DNA of 64,000 bases from Diphasiastrum complanatum. Taxonomy: Eukaryota > Streptophyta > Lycopodiopsida > Lycopodiales > Lycopodiaceae. A program made the translations under genes and the position numbers. The notes beneath the pieces were generated by a model. That model did not search any database. It was not told the origin of the DNA and worked only from the letters and a program-made list of their open reading frames with translations. The stretch spans positions 46,045,063 to 46,109,062 of the forward strand of contig CM055112.1 of the NCBI GenBank assembly GCA_029204225.1, read 5' to 3'. Positions 1-21,005 of this stretch are shown here, in pieces; the stretch's first letter is position 1; each line of letters starts with the position of its first letter.

Positions 1-480
1 TTGTCACTGAATCCTCACACAGTCTCAAGCTTACCAAGCTTCTGTGTGCTAGAATCTATCCACCAGTGCTTCACTTTCCGTCTACACCCCGCCATAAAAC
101 CCGAACTCTCAGAAGACAGTTCTCCCGAAGCTCTCTTCAATGGCGATACTGTATTGTGTACACTCCTTGTACAGCTCTGATACCAACTTAGAATTTGCTT
201 CGAACAGGAACATTGATCATGCTACACAGTAACACAGATAGAAAACACTCTCCATAACAAGCTCACATAGCAACTATATTTCTCAAAATGAAATTACACT
301 GTACATATAGTTGTTCACTCAGGCAACCCATGCATGACCCAGGTTGTTGTTGACGGGACGCGTGTCTCATCGACTTGCCTCGTGGCGAGGCCAACTGATC
401 CTTATCAACTGATAGGACCCACAGTACAGTAACACAGTGATTCTACTTTAATTCTAACTCATACATGCGACACGTTCCAA
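1..480 (-). mobile_element. 5' end of a minus-strand Ty1/copia element (PBS and probable LTR)
   Basis: Positions 174-185 read GCTCTGATACCA, the reverse complement of TGGTATCAGAGC. That is the usual plant copia primer binding site, matching the 3' end of initiator tRNA-Met. In this orientation the LTR lies to the right (about 190 to 450-480) and the internal region runs off the left edge. I could not define clean TG/CA ends, so the right boundary is approximate. No coding frame of the element is visible in the 173 bases left of the PBS. The piece lies downstream of the 3' end of the KASI gene. Confidence 0.4.
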
Positions 481-1260
481 CTTCCCTCTATAGTTGGCAT
501 AGACAAGAAGAGCAAGCTGATCATAAGGAAAAAAATTACGTACTTGGAAGGTTTGACTTTGTGGGTACAACGAAATCTATTTTTAGGTTCCATTTAGCAT
601 TAAACCATTAAAAGGTGAAATTGGGCTCTTTGATTGCAGAGTAGACACAAGAATAGGATATCTTGCCAAAATTATCCAAAGCCTTAAAAAGCCATTTACT
701 ATCACAGTCTGAGATAAAGGAGGTTGAGAGAGGGCCTTCAAGTAGATCTCTTTTCCACTAATCAGTGAGATGAACCACTTTGGAATCTTTCATCTTACTA
801 AACATTAGCAAACACACTAGAATAATGCTAATTTAAAAAAAGTATATTAATATGAGACTAGTGGAGCAAAAGAATTACAACGTATAGAGAATATAGACAT
901 TGTCAGCTTATAGCTCTCGAATCAAATGACATTTATCACTAAAATAGCTCCCAAAATAAGAGTTGTTATGAAAATACAAAATGTCAACATATTGTCTCTT
1001 ATATATACTACTTATAAAACTCTATCACATGTTGTCATGAGAGTCTACAACCAATAATTATTAATAGATTTGACCTTGTCATGATTAGTCATAGATGGTA
1101 ATGAACTAATGAAATCGTTTATTGGTTAAATGTGCCGCCAAATAATTATCCTTACAAACTCAAGTTTTTGAGTTGAACCCACAATATAGTAGTCATACTG
1201 ATAGTCATGTAGCTTTTGAAGGCTTGCATCAAGACAAATGTTATAAGTTTGATATTGATC
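481..1260. other. Intergenic AT-rich DNA, no gene seen
   Basis: No open frame or family motif is recognised on either strand. The segment separates the copia remnant from the 3' end of the KASI gene and may include part of its 3' flank. Confidence 0.5.
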
Positions 1261-1266
1261 TTTATT
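1261..1266 (-). terminator. Candidate poly(A) signal of KASI
   Basis: TTTATT on the plus strand is AATAAA on the gene's strand, about 60 bases after the TAA stop. Position and sequence suit a plant near-upstream polyadenylation element. The cleavage site itself cannot be read from sequence. Confidence 0.45.
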
Positions 1267-1324
1267 CTCCAAGATATATTGTAATATTCCTACTTACCAA
1301 ATGTTACATGACATTCAAAACTCT

Positions 1325-10554
<9,230 letters not shown>

Positions 10555-10915
10555 ATAATGCCACCTCAAATTCCACTGATTCTGAAAGATATTGTGGAAG
10601 AATGGGAGAAAAAGAAAAAGTGAAGTAATCCTACACAGATTCCCCCACTGCTGCTGCTACTGCTGCCGGAACAATGCATGTACACGATCCATGATTCATG
10701 AATGTATGCAGCTAGAGGGAAAGAAGAGTGGGAAGTTGAGAGGAATGATTTAGAGAACGATTCAATAAGGGGCGTCTGCGGGGATACTTCCTTTAGGTCA
10801 AGAGTTCGCTCACACAAATTTGAAACGACGACTCCACATCCTACACGCACACGGAAAAAAATACTCAGAAAAAGTAATAAATAAACCTGCTGCGTATACT
10901 ATTCAAAGTCCACAC
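10555..10915 (-). promoter_or_regulatory. 5' untranslated region of KASI with probable 5'-UTR intron acceptor
   Basis: Between the TATA box and the ATG the gene strand shows a long pyrimidine tract ending in CTTTCAG at about 10582, a strong splice-acceptor context. The first ATG after it is the proposed start. The matching donor was not fixed, so exon-intron structure of the leader is inferred. Confidence 0.45.
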
Positions 10916-10945
10916 AAGTAATAAATTGTCAAAACAACCAACCTG

Positions 10946-10954
10946 CTATTTATA
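10946..10954 (-). promoter_or_regulatory. Candidate TATA box of KASI
   Basis: The gene strand reads TATAAATAG about 390 bases upstream of the start codon. A transcription start near 10,915 would leave a leader of about 360 bases before splicing. It is the best TATA match in the upstream region. Confidence 0.5.
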
Positions 10955-11056
10955 CCATTCAACGTAGACTCAGGGTACGAGTTACTGAAACACACACTTA
11001 TTATTAATCAGTCGCTTTCTTGCCACCATGATGTCCACCCTACACAACAATATGCC

Positions 11057-11132
11057 TCAATTAACTTTTGGTAGAATACAGTTAACCCTAGATATCAATT
11101 GACTTTTGGTAGAATAGAGTTAACCCTAGATA
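11057..11132. repeat. Two-copy tandem duplication, 38-bp period
   Basis: A 38-base unit containing CTTTTGGTAGAATA and GTTAACCCTAGATA occurs twice in tandem (11057 and 11095) with two or three differences. It lies upstream of the KASI promoter. Confidence 0.85.
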
Positions 11133-11680
11133 AATGTTACGCGCATAAAACTAACTAATAGAGAGGGTTAACACATATAAAGGGTTATATTATGATTTGT
11201 AGTCGAAAATTTGACGATCATTGCATTGCACAATTGTTAAAAAATTGATGTTTTTATGTTGGACCTAAGGGGTGGTGATGGGCACTGGGCTAGCAAAACG
11301 CCCTAAAAAAAATAACTGACTTTGTGTATTGAAAGCCCTATTGACGAGTTTGAAAGCAATTTTTATGAATCCCTAAATCCTAAATTGTTGAATCCCTTAG
11401 ATGTAACATTTATCCAGGGTTGACTGTGAAAACCTAGGTCTCACAACATTTGACATCTTAGAGCCTTGTGATCTCGGATGGGTTAACATTAGACATTTGT
11501 GCATTAAAATGTCGTGGGGTGGTTTCACATTAGTGCAACTCTTTTTGCTTCGCACTTTCTTTTGCCACCCATTTTTTTAGGCTACACAAGCGAGATGACA
11601 CTAAAAAAATTACCCTTATTTCACCTTAACTGATGAGACATTCTAACTAGTTTATATCACCAGTTGTCTCTTTTTTAGAA
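11133..11680. other. Intergenic, no gene seen
   Basis: AT-rich DNA between the tandem duplication and the copia gag remnant; no frame or motif recognised. Confidence 0.5.
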
Positions 11681-11684
11681 AGAA

Positions 11685-12080
11685 ATTCCTAGTTGTCAAA
11701 ATGCATGAAGGAACTTCAGTCAGTGATCATCTTGATAGTTTCAAACAACTGTTAAATTAGCTAGCTTAATTAATGCTCCAATATCAAATGAAGATTTCAT
11801 CATGGCACTTGTATCCGGTCTTCCACCTTCTTATGAGAATTTATTGTTGAGGTAATACTCCTGGCTATCACTCCAAAAGGTGACACAAGCTTGTTGTAGA
11901 AAGAAGTAAGAAGGAAGAGTTCCTAGCAAGATAGTACTTTTTTTCTAATAAACAACAATCCAAAAAGAAAAAAAATTAAGAGAAAAAAAAAAAGACAATT
12001 ATTGAGCAAACTAATATCAACAATACAAATAACAACAACATAAATCCAAGGCCAAGTTATTTCACAAATACATTAGAGAA
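11685..12080 (+). pseudogene. Ty1/copia gag remnant
   Basis: Beginning at the ATG at 11701 the frame reads MHEGTSVSDHLDSFKQLLN and, with frameshifts and stops, continues through a LPPSYENL-like segment and a Lys-rich stretch. It matches the gag of copia-2 (MSEGTSVSDYLNEFKQLLN at 54063), so both belong to the same or a close family. Protease, integrase and RT are not recognisable downstream. Confidence 0.75.
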
Positions 12081-12940
12081 AATATGGGCCCGAAGAGGGC
12101 TTTTGAAAAATATGTCTTTTTATTTGTTTTCTCATTTGTGTTGCCATGTGGACCAATAGAAATACTATATCAAGCTTCGACGTAACGTAGCTTATCTCAA
12201 ATTAAAATAAGTAAAAAACTTTCTAAATATATAAATGTTCCGTCGAGCATCATGTGGAAATGCTATTGGATGTTAATGCATATGACAAAATGTCATGTAG
12301 AGTTCAAATGAGTAAATCAATGTAGCTTTAATGTGAATGCCTTGTCAAATCATGGTTTACTGGGTGTAGTTAACCCATAGTGCTAAAAAGCTCAGCATTT
12401 CAAAATTTTGCTTTCCTAGATTTTCAGCAAGATAACTTCTACGCATAACAAATGGCGCCATCAAGAAAACCATGATTCTCAATCGACTCTATGCTTCTCT
12501 TCAATGAAAAAGATGACAATGGATTATGGGTGCCAAGAAAATATTAAAAAAACTCTTAGATTTTGATGCATCCATCAAAAGGAACATTTTAAAAAGTAAG
12601 AAGACAAAATTATCATTTCAATCTTATTGGAAGACCATAATTATGGCTTTCAAGAGGAAAATCTATATCTAAAATATTCGCCAACATGTGCATATGCATT
12701 CAGAGTTAAATGTGCAAGGATTGAACTGTCGAGATCACAAAAAAAGTAACTGTGATTATTGTTATACTACTTGCACTTCTATTTCTTTCATTCTAAATCA
12801 TTTTTTTTTAAAGTGCTAATCTGATCAGTTCTCTCTTGCAAATTTATATCCATCCAATATAAGACATTGAGCATTGATGCACATAACAAATTTTGTGCAC
12901 TGCTTAGTCTGAAGGCCAAAGCATTCACGGATTCAGATTA

Positions 12941-13350
12941 AGGGGGGGTGTTGGATTTATCTCCTCTTTCTTTGTAACTTTTTCTTGTACACTGAGAGAA
13001 GGATGTGTGTGGGATACAGAGAGAGCAAGAAAAATATAGATAGAAGAGGTTGATTTAATGTTATGTTCTTTGTAGATTTTAGGGTTTAGATTTAATGTTA
13101 TGTTCTTTGTGAAATAGTGTGAGACTGAGAGCTCTTGAGGTTTGAATGAAGATCATAACCAGCTCTACCATCAAAGATGTAGAGCTACCACTTTTTCTCA
13201 CTGATTGATCCAGTATGGCTATCTTGTTTCTACCCCCTATCAAGTCATAAAGGGTAATCCATCGTTGCTTGATACATGTAAAATGAGATATCAGCTAGAG
13301 AAAGCTAGTGAAGCGTAATCAGTATGATGGCATTTCTGTTGAAAATCAAA
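12941..13350 (+). mobile_element. Polypurine tract and start of a copia 3' LTR
   Basis: AAGGGGGGG at 12940-12948 directly precedes TGTTGGATTTATCTCC, the usual layout of a polypurine tract and the 5' end of a 3' LTR. It resembles the TGTTGGAGTTTA start of the copia-2 LTR and lies downstream of the gag remnant, so the two probably belong to one deleted plus-strand element. The right LTR end was not found and the end given is nominal. Confidence 0.5.
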
Positions 13351-14282
13351 ACTCAAAATGAACTTTGAAGAGTGCCATTGACTCAATATCTCCGTTGCAA
13401 GCTTGAGATATCTTGGCTATGAGGTGCTTAATTATCTCTATTCTGTGAGTTAGAACCCAGTTTTCCTTGCAAGATATTTGGAGAGCTGGCCTACCATCGC
13501 TACTAGATGAGTGAGCCATCTAACCATTCAATCACATTATAGTCGTTGAGGAATTGAACGTTGACTTCCAAAATATTGAAGGATTATTGCTGATTTCCAA
13601 AAGAGAGTTGAGAGATGTGATTATTAACATCGCTACCTCTATAATACATCTGACTATTGTTGCTACTACTTTGCAAGCCTTCACTACGCCTATGAGTATT
13701 AGATATGAAGGAAAGCCATCACTAAGCTAGTTGTCAGATCAGAGACTTAGCTAATTGAGCCTGCACGACCATGAAAAGAGAGCTTGCAATTTTATTTAAA
13801 GCTGATCTATCAACGACCATTGAGAACTCGCTGATTTATTGTCAAGGGGAGCCCTCATGGTTGTTCTAGTTGAGAGCAGTTCTGTCCTAGCAAAGTACAG
13901 AAGCAAAGTGACAAACATAGTAGAATCAATTGAAGCCTTCATGACTAGCACTTCTTCGCTTTCCAGCTACATGCATATGCACTCAGAAATAGGTATGGCT
14001 TTATCTATTTTCAGTTTGTTTCATCTATGTCATTTTTCGTAATCATTTATTTTTCGTATGCACTTCGAATTCCTGTCGATTGGAGTGTGTTTGATTGCAA
14101 TTATGCTAGTTTCTATACCAGTTAATGAATGGGTTCGTAGTGTATTAGTGACTTGATTAATATTTGAATCATAGTTGATCTAAATATTCATTCTGCGTGT
14201 TTGACACGATTGTAAGAGGTTAGTCGCTATGTAGTACTATATGCCATACATAGTATATTTGCAGTTCTTATCATAATCTCCA
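13351..14282. other. Unassigned DNA, no gene seen
   Basis: May include the rest of the LTR starting at 12949. A 67-codon frame at 13839-14042 has no recognisable motif and is not called. Confidence 0.4.
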
Positions 14283-14788
14283 CACTGAAGTAAGAATTCG
14301 TATCATGAAATTTTAGCTTTTTTCTATTTTTTAGCAGTGTCGAAATCCCGACACATTTAAAATCCATCAGATTTCAAAGGAGAAAAACAAGTGTCGGCAT
14401 TCAATGACCACGTGGCAAAACAAAAAAAATGGAAAAAAAAAATGTTGGAATCCGATGTCCACGTGAAAAAAAAAAATGGGAAAAAAAAAAGTTTCACCGT
14501 TTTTTTTTTGCCACGTGGACATCGGATTCCGACGGCCCGGCCACGTGGACATTGGATTTCGACATCCACATGGCCGGGTCGTCGAAATCCGACGTCCACA
14601 TGGTATGTTTTTCGAAAAATGTTTTTACCTGCCGATTGTCGATTTTGGGCTTGTCGTCGGATTCCGACGGATTTTAAATGTGACGGATTCCAACGAACCT
14701 ATTGCGACGCATTTTTTTATGCCTGCGTTGATTCCAAAAAAAATTAAAACACGATTTTACGCCGGAAGTCGCGGCAATTCTTGTAGTG
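14283..14788. mobile_element. CACTA-like foldback (MITE-type) element
   Basis: The right end is TTCTTGTAGTG (reverse complement CACTACAAGAA, a CACTA-superfamily type terminus). The left end near 14283 is a degenerate counterpart, CACTGAAGTAAGAATT. Inner arms mirror each other: CACATTTAAAATCC near 14353 against GGATTTTAAATGTG near 14669, and a central hairpin pairs ATCCGATGTCCACGTG with CCACGTGGACATCGGAT. CACGTG occurs four times. No protein is encoded; frames here are artefacts. The right end abuts copia coding sequence at 14789. A clear 3-bp target duplication was not seen. Confidence 0.65.
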
Positions 14789-15410
14789 TCTTCGTCAATC
14801 TTCGGACAATTTTCGTTTGTCATAACTGTTCCTGCAAGCACTTGGGTGTTTGCCCCTTTGCAATCTGTCATCCCGAAATCATCTAGGATTTTCTGGATGC
14901 ACCTGGACTGATGAAGGTATAGCTTTCCTTCGTCATAGTCGCGGTCAATTTGCAAGCCTAGATAACATGTGTCTTCTCCTAGGTCTACTATCTTGAAATG
15001 TTTCGAGATGTCGCTCTTCACTTCGGCAATTGGCTCTTCGCTTCTGCAAAGTATTAGTGTGTCGGTCCACGTACACGGCCATGATGATGATCTCCCCATT
15101 TGTAATCCTTATATACACATTGAAATGAGCGATCAATGGCTCGAAGCCTAAGGATAGTAGGGCATGATTCTTCTTCTTGTACCATTGTCGCGTGAATTGC
15201 TTCAATCAGTAAATACTTCTGTGCATTTGACATGCATAGGTCGGAGGTGATTCGCAGATGTAACCCGGAGGTCTCAGTGTAGTCAATGTCATACTTATGA
15301 GAAAATCTCTTCGCTTCAAGTCTGGCTTTGCACCTTGAAACATTTCCATTCAGTCTGTACTTCAGCTTGTATATCCATTTGCATTGCATTGTCTACCGCT
15401 TGTCTGGTAC
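14789..15410 (-). pseudogene. Ty1/copia reverse transcriptase remnant, 3' part of an interrupted element
   Basis: Minus-strand frames encode copia RT in order from right to left: MQCKWIYKLKYRLNG (N-terminal RT), YDIDYTETS, and KHFKIVDLGEDTCYLGLQI near the RT end, with several frameshifts and no usable catalytic YVDD segment. The remaining 5' part is at 25688-27180; the gypsy element at 15411-25687 sits between them. The left end is cut by the foldback element. Confidence 0.85.
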
Positions 15411-16189
15411 TGTTGGGGGTATTCCCAACAAAGTGTAAATAAATAAAATCCTCCAATAAAGTGTGTTGTGAGGGCATGGCATCCTGCGTATAAAATAAAC
15501 TTGACTTGGGCCTTGGAATCAAAATAAAACTAGAGGCCCAATGTCATTTTTAAACTTAGAGATCACTTTTTAGAGTTGGGTCCAAATTGGGACTCACATG
15601 AATCTTGTGATTTCTAATGTACTTTTTGTGGACCCTTGGATCAAGTTGGGTCCAAGATGAATGGATAGGATCATTGTGAATATTAGCCAATAAGATTGAG
15701 GGGCAAGGGCCTTCCCCATTTTATAAAAAGGCACCATTTGTACATTATTTGGATGCTTAATGAGAAGGAGAAAACTCTACCATTTTTGGAAGAGAAGCAT
15801 CCTCATTTGCCATTCACTACTTGCTAATGCTCTTGATTGTGTTTTTCATTGCTTTCTATTTCCATGTTTATTGTTTGTCATAGTGAATGTTTTTTCATTA
15901 GCAAGCATAAGGAGCATTTGAGCTAACCTCCACCCTCACTCTCTATCTCTCTCTTTCTCATCCCTTCTCAATCTTTTCTTCTCCATTCCTTCTCTTCAAC
16001 CAAAACCATGATGAATGTTAGTGTAGAGGAGTAGAGTTAAAGAGGAGTAGTATAGTGGTGAGTAGAGTTAAGGGAGAAAGTAGGAAATTAACTAAAAGTA
16101 GCATCTATGCATAGTTAGGAACCTATCCAGTGATCTAAACTTTGTTGACAGGCAGAAGGGCTATACTACGAGAGATCTTCGACCCCACA
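15411..16189 (+). repeat. 5' LTR of the gypsy element
   Basis: 779 bp, TGTTGGGG...CCCCACA. Compared with the 3' LTR it lacks about 42 bases (around the ATAAGCCCATGGCCCAATGA segment) and has many point changes, so insertion is not recent. A short CT-rich stretch (about 15936-15965) occupies the place where related LTRs at 33653 and 39010 carry long (CT)n arrays. Confidence 0.93.
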
Positions 16190-16190
16190 G

Positions 16191-16207
16191 TGGCGCCGTT
16201 GCCGGGG
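16191..16207 (+). other. Primer binding site complementary to tRNA-Asp
   Basis: TGGCGCCGTTGCCGGGG begins two bases after the 5' LTR and matches the 3' end of plant tRNA-Asp(GUC) including CCA. It marks the start of minus-strand DNA synthesis in the element. Confidence 0.9.
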
Positions 16208-16880
16208 ATAGGTTTCCACTAACTAGTTTAGCTGCATTTTAGCTATTTTCTTGCTTTTTAGAATAGTTTAGGTAGATTTTTTGGAGTTTCGAGTTAGTTT
16301 TTTGTATTTTGTTTGTGTTTGGACTGTTCATAGCAAGCGGAGGAGGTGTGAGAGGGTAAAGGAGGCCCTGAACAACCTCTAAGGGCTTGAAACCCAAACC
16401 GACCATCCAAAAAACTCAAAAAAAAACACACCAATCTGTATTTTGGAGGGAAAAAGAACCAAAAAACTCATCAGATTTTTATATCTCCAGAATCAGTGGG
16501 AATTAACCCTTGCATGACTGGCAGCAGCTCCAGGGTACTGTCCCAGACCTGCATAGAAGCCTGGGAGAGTTAGTTCCAAGCAAATTGTAAAAATCACAGA
16601 AAAATCGTAAAAAATTCAAAAAACCCTTGAAAAAATCCAAAAAAATTCAAATCTTCATAAGAACTCTCGTAGAGCCCTCTGAAGCTCCATCTCAGTGAGA
16701 CCAAGATACAGAGAAGCTCGCGAGAGTTAGTTGGATGTATAAGTGTCTGTGTGAGAGTTCCCAGTGAAAAAAAGACGGGAAAGTACCAGTGAACCCTTGC
16801 AGACAGTGAAATTTTCAGTTCCAGTGGTCAAGAACTCTCGTAGAGGATTTTGAAGTTTCATCTCAATGAGACAAGGACAC
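16208..16880 (+). other. 5' leader of the gypsy element (non-coding)
   Basis: Stop-rich sequence between PBS and gag. It includes a segment around 16520-16560 (GGCAGCAGCTCCAGGGTACT) that recurs, inverted, at 38575-38625 in the minus-strand relative at 38571-39833. The normal gag N-terminal part is not found here. Confidence 0.6.
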
Positions 16881-16884
16881 AGAA

Positions 16885-17570
16885 GCGAGAGTTAGTTTGC
16901 CCTCAATCGCAGCATCATCATCAAACGCATCCGCTCTATCCACAGAACTACTGTTGGAGCAAATGACAAAATTACACAAACAGCAGATGGAGCAACTTAC
17001 GACGTAGTTTGACCAGAAACTGAAGGCCTTACAGAGAACTGTAGCAGCAACTCCACATCAACCGGAATCAAACCAGCTGCAGTACCGTCGACGAGAAAAT
17101 GTATGGTGTTCAGTATGCACGCAAAACCATACAGCGAACGAGTGTCCAGTCCTAAAGCAAAATCTGAGACTGACACATAGATTCTTCCATCTGTGCAATG
17201 CAACATCTCACGATACGACATTTTGTTCGTTTAACCCCAGGGTTGTTCAACAGAAGAGAAGTCCTTATCAGACTTCTTATCCTTATCATCAAGGGGCACC
17301 TAATGCGACACCAAGATACGGTGCACCCAATCAACCACAATGCATGGCCTTATCTACTCCACCAGGGCCAGCGAATCAACAAGTGGCCCATGTAAACCTG
17401 ACAACAACGGAAATGCCACCTCAACCTAAGCAGCATGAGTGGTACGGACTAGATGAACTATTTATGGATCCTGTCATAAATGAATATGTTTTGGCCTATG
17501 CAACTCAAACTCAACGTCAAGGTGGAAGAAATTACGGAAGCGGTGAAGGATACATAATTGCATAATGTCC
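16885..17570 (+). pseudogene. Gypsy gag C-terminal remnant with zinc knuckle
   Basis: A Gln/Leu-rich segment with stops is followed by the knuckle WCSVCTQNHTANECP at about 17104-17148 (Cys-x2-Cys-x3-His-x4-Cys) and a second Cys/His pair (HLCNATSHDTTFC). The frame then enters a Pro/Gln-rich linker. Most of the capsid-forming part expected in gag is absent, so the element lost it or it was never in this copy. Confidence 0.7.
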
Positions 17571-18300
17571 CTACAAGTGACAATATACAACCTCCTGCCG
17601 AGATTGCGGTTATTGACACTGTTTCAAGAATTGTCCATTTAAACCTGGAACCAGTGCACCTCTTAACCTCATTGACATACAGCAACCAGCAGTTCTAGCG
17701 GGGATGCCATCGAAAGGTTGACAAGACCACGCTCCTGTGTTAGTTGTTACGCGAGCACAGAAGAGGAAGGAAGTGGCTCCCTCACCACCACCATCGGTCA
17801 CTGATGACCAACCCTCAACTGCAAAGCCATATCCAAATGTGAGGGAAGAGAGAAGACTGTACCAAAAAATAAGACATTGGGTACAAAAAGCACAAGAGGA
17901 GGAAAAAGAGCAAAAATGAAACAATCCCACAGAACCTCCAGTCGACGTCGAACAGGAACCGCAAGCGAGCTCAAAATTGCGCACTGATCAGAATGATCGG
18001 TTGCACCAACATGAATCACCTTTTCACATCGTGGAGCCCGAGGAACCACGCACTGAAAGGCTCACACTTTTGCTATCAAGCCATGTTGGTTTACCACTCG
18101 GACAACTACTGTGGATTGCACCACAAGCAAAATGCCTTCTAGCTGAATGGGCCAAAGCGGATGAGGAGCCAGTAGCGCCTGAGCCCATATATTGTGCGGG
18201 CTATGATGAAACAAGTGACGTCCTCCACATCGGAGCAGCATGGGAAAGTGAGGAACACAACATCACTTTGACATATCAAACACAAGAGATACGAGGACAA
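17571..18300 (+). pseudogene. Gag-protease linker of the gypsy element, frameshifted
   Basis: Short frames with Lys/Pro/Ala-rich composition in shifting phases; no domain recognised. Position between the zinc knuckle and the protease fits the linker of a gypsy gag-pol. Confidence 0.5.
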
Positions 18301-18307
18301 GGCGACA

Positions 18308-18793
18308 GTGGTAGATGGAGGATCGAGTGTCAATCTGATCTCCACTACTTTGTATGAAAAATGGGGTCTACAAGGATTGAAGCCAGCAAGGTTCGCCATC
18401 AAGCTAGCAAATCAATCTTGTGTGAAACCAAAAGGTGTAGCTGCCGATATTCCCGTAAAGATAATAGGCATGCAGTTTGTGATTACTTTTGTGGTCATGG
18501 ATATACCTGAATCTCCATCTACATACTGTGTTTTACTGGGAAGACCATGGTTGAGGACTGCGCAAGTAGTACATGACTGGAGTACAGGGAAACTCACCTT
18601 CGAGAACAGAGAACAGGCTGTAAAGGTAGATCCAACCACATGGGCGGTGAAACCTATTACACCCAAGGCTAATGACGGATCATCCATGATAGATCATATG
18701 ATTGATCGCCCAAGGCCAGCCAAGGGAGGTCACTATCATTCAGAGATGGATGTCGTAAGATGGACAGATGCATTAGCAACTATTGACTTCTAG
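18308..18793 (+). CDS. Gypsy retropepsin-like protease segment
   Basis: A 161-codon open segment of the gag-pol. VVDGGSSVNLIS near its start corresponds to the D-T/S-G active-site loop of retroelement aspartic proteases, here D-G-G. ILGRPWL-type sequence (VLLGRPWLRTAQ) near residue 80 is the conserved second motif of this family. The frame ends at a TAG before RT; fully functional translation would need readthrough, so this is a fossil segment. Confidence 0.8.
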   Translation: MVDGGSSVNLISTTLYEKWGLQGLKPARFAIKLANQSCVKPKGVAADIPVKIIGMQFVITFVVMDIPESPSTYCVLLGRPWLRTAQVVHDWSTGKLTFENREQAVKVDPTTWAVKPITPKANDGSSMIDHMIDRPRPAKGGHYHSEMDVVRWTDALATIDF

Positions 18794-19745
18794 GCATGTC
18801 AATATGAATCAGATCTAGAACCGAGTACATCTTCACCCAAATGTTACACTATGGACACACCAATCACATTTGGGGTGAATATGATAAAGGTAGCATGGCT
18901 GTCAACGGAGCCGATTGAGAACCCAGTGGACGATGATCTAGTCCCCTGGCAACATGCTCTAACATGTAATAAGGAGATTGAGCTGACTGATGAATAGGTC
19001 CTACACCACATGGACCCAGATCGTTATGGAACCGAGAAGGTACCAGCTCAACTACCACAAAGGTCTGTTATGGCGAAAGTCTCAAAGATCGATCCACCCA
19101 AGACACCTACAAATAAGAAGAATCAGTTGAAGCAACACTATAACCAGGTGATCTGATGGAGTGACCTACCCGAACAGGCGATAGCTACAGTAGACGTTGA
19201 TATTCGCAACCATGAGGCAAATGTCACAACAGTCCCGAAGAAAGACAATAAGGACACCAAAATGACAAAGAAGGGCAAAAAGAAGGTGTTGGATTCCTTG
19301 AAGTCAATCAAGTTGGACTCAGATACAACGTCATCTTCTACACAGATGACAGAAAATAAAAAAAATGACCAGTCGGGTCAAGATCAATATGTTGAAAGAG
19401 AAATCTCAACGAGCTCCAGTTCACGAGATGCCTGATACTTTCAAGAATTATACATTGGACGATGTGGTCATCATGATGTCGCAAGCCCAATGAGAACCTG
19501 ATCAAAGTCAAGCACTAGCGGAACAAGTCTTCGAGGGACTTGCGTAAACACAGCCGATGAATCTTGCGGAACCAGGAGAAGAAGAAAGGATAGTGCATGT
19601 GGGAGAGCAGTTAACACCCACACAGTTCAAGAGACTACGATCCTTGTTGGTGAAATATAAAGACTATTTTGCCTAGAGCTATAGTGATCTAAAGGGCATT
19701 CCGCCAACAATAGTCCAACATACCATACCCTTGGTGACGGAGCAG
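18794..19745 (+). pseudogene. Protease-RT linker of the gypsy element
   Basis: Interrupted frames include YTLDDVVIMM near 19450 and TQPMNLAEPGEEERIVHVG near 19555. The same two motifs occur in the minus-strand gypsy at 57950-58922 (TLDDVVIML, TQPMNLAEPREPEKIIQVG), showing common family membership. Function of the linker is unknown to me. Confidence 0.65.
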
Positions 19746-21005
19746 TCCCCAAGGTGAGTCGTTACTACCGCTGCAACCCGAATTATACAAAACTGATCAA
19801 GCAAGAGTTGCAGAAGCTTATGGATGTGATTTCATTTACGAAATCGAGCACACGGAATGGGTATCGCCGATAGTTATAGTACCTAAAAAGAATGGCAAAA
19901 TGCGAATCTGTGTGAATCTGAAGGCGCTAAATGCAGTCACCAAAAAGGACCATTTTTCTTTACCATTTACGAAAAGTGTCCTCGATAGAGTAGCTGGCGA
20001 CGAAGCCTACAGTTTTCTGGACGGCTTTAGCGGCTACAACCAAGTGAAAATAGCCCCCCAGGACCAGCACAAGACAGCATTTGCCACGGAATGAGGAACT
20101 TATGCCTATAAAGTGATGTCATTCGAAGTTTGCAATGCCCCAAGCACTTTCTAGCGAGTCATGCAGGCGGCATTCAAAGATTATTTGTAAAAATTTCCAG
20201 AAATTTTCTTGGACGATCTGTGTGTGCATGGACCAGATTCAGAACACTTATCCAATTTGGAGAACGTGCTACAAAAATGCCGCAAATACCAGATCTCCTT
20301 GAATCTAGAAAATGTCAATTCTGGGGAACACATGGCTTGATACTCAGCCATATAGTGTCAAGACATGGGATCGCCACAGATCTATCAAAGATCAGGATCA
20401 TTATTGATCTACCACCACTGGGGACGATCCGCAAGGTCTACATTTTCATGGGTCATGCTAACTATTATAGGATCTTTATTCTTGATTTTGCGGTGTTAGC
20501 CAGACCAATTTACAAGCTCACAACGGATCCACATTGGAATGAGGAAGCTCTAAAGGCTTTCCAGAAGATTAAGGATGCATTGGCCTCAGCACCAATCTTA
20601 CGACCACCCAATTGGTCCATTGAGTTTCATGTGCATATGGACGCATCGAAGTATGCAGTTGGAGCAATCTTAACCCAGCCAGGTGAACACAAAAAGGATT
20701 TTCCAATCCGATTTGCAAGCCGACAGCTCAGTGATACCGAAATGAATTATTCAACCAGAGAGCGGGAAGCACTGGCAATGATCTATGTGGTTAAGAAGTT
20801 TTGACACTATTTGATGGCCACACATTTTGCTTTTTATACGGACCATCAACCCTTGCTATATCTCGTTAATAAAACTTGCAACACCGGAAGAATCACCATA
20901 TGGCTCCTTCTATTGTTGGAATTTGATTTTCGGATAGTAGTTCGCAAGGGAAAACAATACTACATGGCAGATCATGTGCCACGAATCAAGAAAAAGGAGA
21001 TTGCA
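19746..21005 (+). pseudogene. Gypsy reverse transcriptase and RNase H, broken by stops
   Basis: Order seen: VSPIVIVPKKNGKMRICVNL and FLDGFSGYNQVKIAP (RT N-terminal), FLDDLCVHGPDSEHL at the catalytic Y/F-x-D-D position, LGTIRKVYIFMGHANYYRIFI (thumb), then RNase H with HVHMDASKYAVGAILTQ, YSTREREALAMIYVVKKF and FAFYTDHQPLLYLVN. In-frame stops at about 20092, 20151, 20188 and 20802 prevent a full protein. The longest open segments are 20130-20804 and 20811-21209. Confidence 0.9.

Noticed and set aside
14391-14886. Overlapping frames of 60-136 codons in the foldback element
   Set aside because: Inverted-repeat structure explains the similar frames on both strands; no protein motif.
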